64,000 bases of DNA from assembly GCA_040079935.1 (NCBI GenBank), contig JBEBJI010000005.1, forward strand, positions 1-64,000. The letters run 5' to 3'. The translations under genes were made by a program, and so were the position numbers. The notes under the pieces are model-generated. The model did no database searches. It saw only the letters and a program-made list of their open reading frames with translations, and was not told the DNA's origin. This DNA comes from Methylotenera_A sp040079935 (GTDB lineage: Bacteria; Pseudomonadota; Gammaproteobacteria; Burkholderiales; Methylophilaceae). Positions 62,511 through 64,000 of the stretch are shown here, in pieces. Position 1 is the stretch's first letter; each line of letters starts with the position of its first letter.

Positions 62511-62963
62511 CTAGCCAATCACAAATAAAGGTTCGCCGTATTCGACGGGCTGGCCGTTTTCGACTAATATTTTTTTAATGGTGCCAGCAAAATCGCAATC
62601 AATTTCGTTCAACAATTTCATGGCTTCAATAATGCAAAGTGTATCGCCAACCGCCACCTTAGAGCCCACATCAATAAAGGCTTTTGCATCAGGTGAGGAT
62701 GAACGATAAAACGTACCCACCATAGGTGATTTAACGATATGACCTTCAACTTCCGCTACCACAGGCGCAGCTGCTGTTGGCACTGGCGTGGCATTCGCTT
62801 GTGGCGCTGTCGTATAGTGCATCGGCGTTTGGTTAAACATGGCTTGGTTAGGCATTAGCGCGCGGCTAATGCGCACTTTTTCTTCGCCTTCGGTCAACTC
62901 AAGCTCTGAGATACCAGATTCTTCAACCAAATCGATTAATTTTTTAAGTTTACGTAAATCCAT
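62511..62963 (-). CDS. accB: Biotin carboxyl carrier protein
   Basis: Carries biotin between the carboxylase and transferase of acetyl-CoA carboxylase. The protein has 150 residues: an N-terminal helical part, an Ala/Pro linker at about 50-70, and a biotinyl domain whose acceptor lysine is K116 in IIEAMKLLNEI. It follows aroQ, as in many proteobacteria. Confidence 0.97.
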   Translation of the reverse strand: MDLRKLKKLIDLVEESGISELELTEGEEKVRISRALMPNQAMFNQTPMHYTTAPQANATPVPTAAAPVVAEVEGHIVKSPMVGTFYRSSSPDAKAFIDVGSKVAVGDTLCIIEAMKLLNEIDCDFAGTIKKILVENGQPVEYGEPLFVIG

Positions 62964-62988
62964 AATAACCTCGGAGATATTTAATTAT

Positions 62989-63459
62989 TTAGTTAATTGA
63001 ATTATTAAGTTTGTTAATTGCGAATTGTAGCGCGGCGTAATAACCTTCAGCGCCCAAGCCACTAATCACGCCAACTGCGACATCGCTAAAATACGAATGA
63101 TGTCTAAAGCTTTCACGCGCAAATACGTTAGATAAATGTACTTCAATAAACGGAATCTTTACCGCAGAAATCGCATCGCGAATTGAAATTGAGGTGTGTG
63201 TAAATGCAGCTGGGTTGATAATAATAAAATCAACTTTATGGCTTGTAGATGAAGGGCTGGCAAGCGATTGAATTTTTGCCACAATTTCAGCTTCGGCATT
63301 GCTTTGATAGGTTTCTAAAGCAATATTAGCCTGCTTAGCTAATGCGAGCAGGTTGGCATCGATGTCTGCTAATGTTAAATTACCGTAGTGCTCAGGCTCG
63401 CGTAGGCCTAGCAGATTCAGGTTAGGGCCATGTAGCACTAATACCGACTTAGAGGTCAT
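62989..63459 (-). CDS. aroQ: 3-dehydroquinate dehydratase, type II
   Basis: Converts 3-dehydroquinate to 3-dehydroshikimate in aromatic amino-acid synthesis. The protein has 156 residues: GPNLNLLGLREPEHYG with the active tyrosine near Y25, NPAAFTHTSISIRDAI, and EVHLSNVFARESFRHHSY. First gene of aroQ-accB-accC-prmA-DUF3426; the 170 bases upstream hold no recognised element. Confidence 0.96.
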   Translation of the reverse strand: MTSKSVLVLHGPNLNLLGLREPEHYGNLTLADIDANLLALAKQANIALETYQSNAEAEIVAKIQSLASPSSTSHKVDFIIINPAAFTHTSISIRDAISAVKIPFIEVHLSNVFARESFRHHSYFSDVAVGVISGLGAEGYYAALQFAINKLNNSIN

Positions 63460-63629
63460 AAAGCGCCTCTTTATTCAGTAAATCTATAGGAGTTTTGCAG
63501 AATTTCATAAGCGCAAGTTTGCCGAAGTTACGAGTTTTTGTCCAGCAGTATCGCAGAAATTAAGCGAAGTTAGCGGTACAAATTGCGCTAAGTAATTGAA
63601 TAGAAAGCTAAACTACTTTCTCAAAATTA

Positions 63630-64000
63630 TTAAATTAATTTTAAAAATGTTTCTTCTAATAATGGTTTTGTAATACGTCCAAAGTACGTTTTTGCTACAC
63701 TACCGTCGGCTTTAATAATCACTGTGTATGGCAAAACACCTTTGTTGTTGCCTAAATTGCTGGCAATTTCCATGCCTTGCATTTCGGCCGCAAATAATGG
63801 ATAGCTAACTTTTGTTTCTTTTAAAAATTCGCCGATGGTGGCTACATCGTCAATCGCCACACCTAACACCACCAAGTTTTTATCTTTGTACTGTTCATGC
63901 AGTTGCGATAGTTCTGGCATTTCCTCGCGGCACGGTTCGCACCAAGTTGCCCAAAAATTAAGCACTACGGTTTTGCCTGCGTATTGGGCTAAGTTTTGTG
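63630..64000 (-). CDS. TlpA/ResA-like thioredoxin, cut by the window end
   Basis: The C-terminal part of a periplasmic thioredoxin-like protein. The 5' end lies beyond the window: the frame stays open through ...QYAGKTVVLNFWATWCEPCREEMPEL, so the start is not at 63965. The active site is WCEPC, the cis-proline is in VLPYTVII, and FGRITKPLLEE closes the domain. It probably reduces or oxidises thiols for cytochrome c assembly or a similar task (family inference). Confidence 0.85.
   Translation of the reverse strand, partial: QNLAQYAGKTVVLNFWATWCEPCREEMPELSQLHEQYKDKNLVVLGVAIDDVATIGEFLKETKVSYPLFAAEMQGMEIASNLGNNKGVLPYTVIIKADGSVAKTYFGRITKPLLEETFLKLI

Noticed and set aside
1..64000. CRISPR arrays, prophage or insertion sequences
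   Set aside because: No regularly spaced repeats, transposase, integrase or phage structural genes were found; the repeats present are dispersed palindromes.

Overview
The window looks like the replication-origin region of a methylotrophic betaproteobacterium, most likely of the family Methylophilaceae (Methylotenera/Methylophilus type). The assignment is an inference from gene order (gltBD-hemE, thiD-thiE-hemL, and the atp-parBA-rsmG-mnmG and rpmH-dnaA-dnaN-gyrB blocks), from the protein flavour, and from a free-standing pqqA, which points to PQQ-dependent alcohol oxidation. No phage, insertion sequence or CRISPR array was seen.

Layout. 1-11.2 kb: a cytochrome b561, the gltB-gltD-hemE operon, a small CxxC protein behind a Fur-box promoter, hemL, thiE and thiD. 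11.2-13.65 kb: a small accessory block (SnoaL-like protein, short-chain dehydrogenase, HxlR regulator). An intact tRNA-Gly(CCC) borders it on the left and a 40-bp inverted copy of that tRNA's 3' half on the right; a second, degenerate tRNA-Gly lies next to thiD. 13.7-25 kb: priA, argS, a SPOR protein, dsbA (with a possible -1 frameshift tail), an SDR gene that has absorbed a palindromic repeat in frame, ettA, yaeQ, an EAL-HDOD protein and an MgtC-type membrane protein. 25-29.7 kb: a long-hairpin dispersed repeat, an unfamiliar zinc-ribbon/PIN-like protein coupled to glmS, then glmU. 29.9-41.3 kb: the whole ATP synthase operon (atpIBEFHAGDC) and parB-parA-rsmG-mnmG, all on the minus strand. 41.3-46.9 kb: a haem-protein pair, a YegP-like protein and mnmE-yidC-yidD-rnpA-rpmH. 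Three parS sites lie at 39.8-42.6 kb. 47-52.4 kb: dnaA, a probable oriC, dnaN and gyrB on the plus strand. 52.4-64 kb: a membrane protein, a BNR-repeat protein overlapping a MoaD-like protein, ExoD, rubredoxin, katG/oxyR, pqqA, and prmA-accC-accB-aroQ ending in a truncated TlpA-like thioredoxin.

Genes point away from the dnaA-dnaN interval on both sides, so leading-strand transcription fits an origin there, and the parS/ParAB set beside it fits a chromosomal segregation centre. A family of about 40-bp palindromes recurs through the window, mostly at gene 3' ends, where it may double as a terminator.

The most unusual observations are: the A AAA AAG slip site at the end of dsbA; the palindrome captured inside an SDR reading frame; the tRNA-Gly fragments bordering the HxlR block; a Fur-controlled 77-residue CxxC protein; the BNR/MoaD-like pair; and a 24-residue open reading frame upstream of katG. 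No function was verified by database search; all names rest on motif and family recognition.
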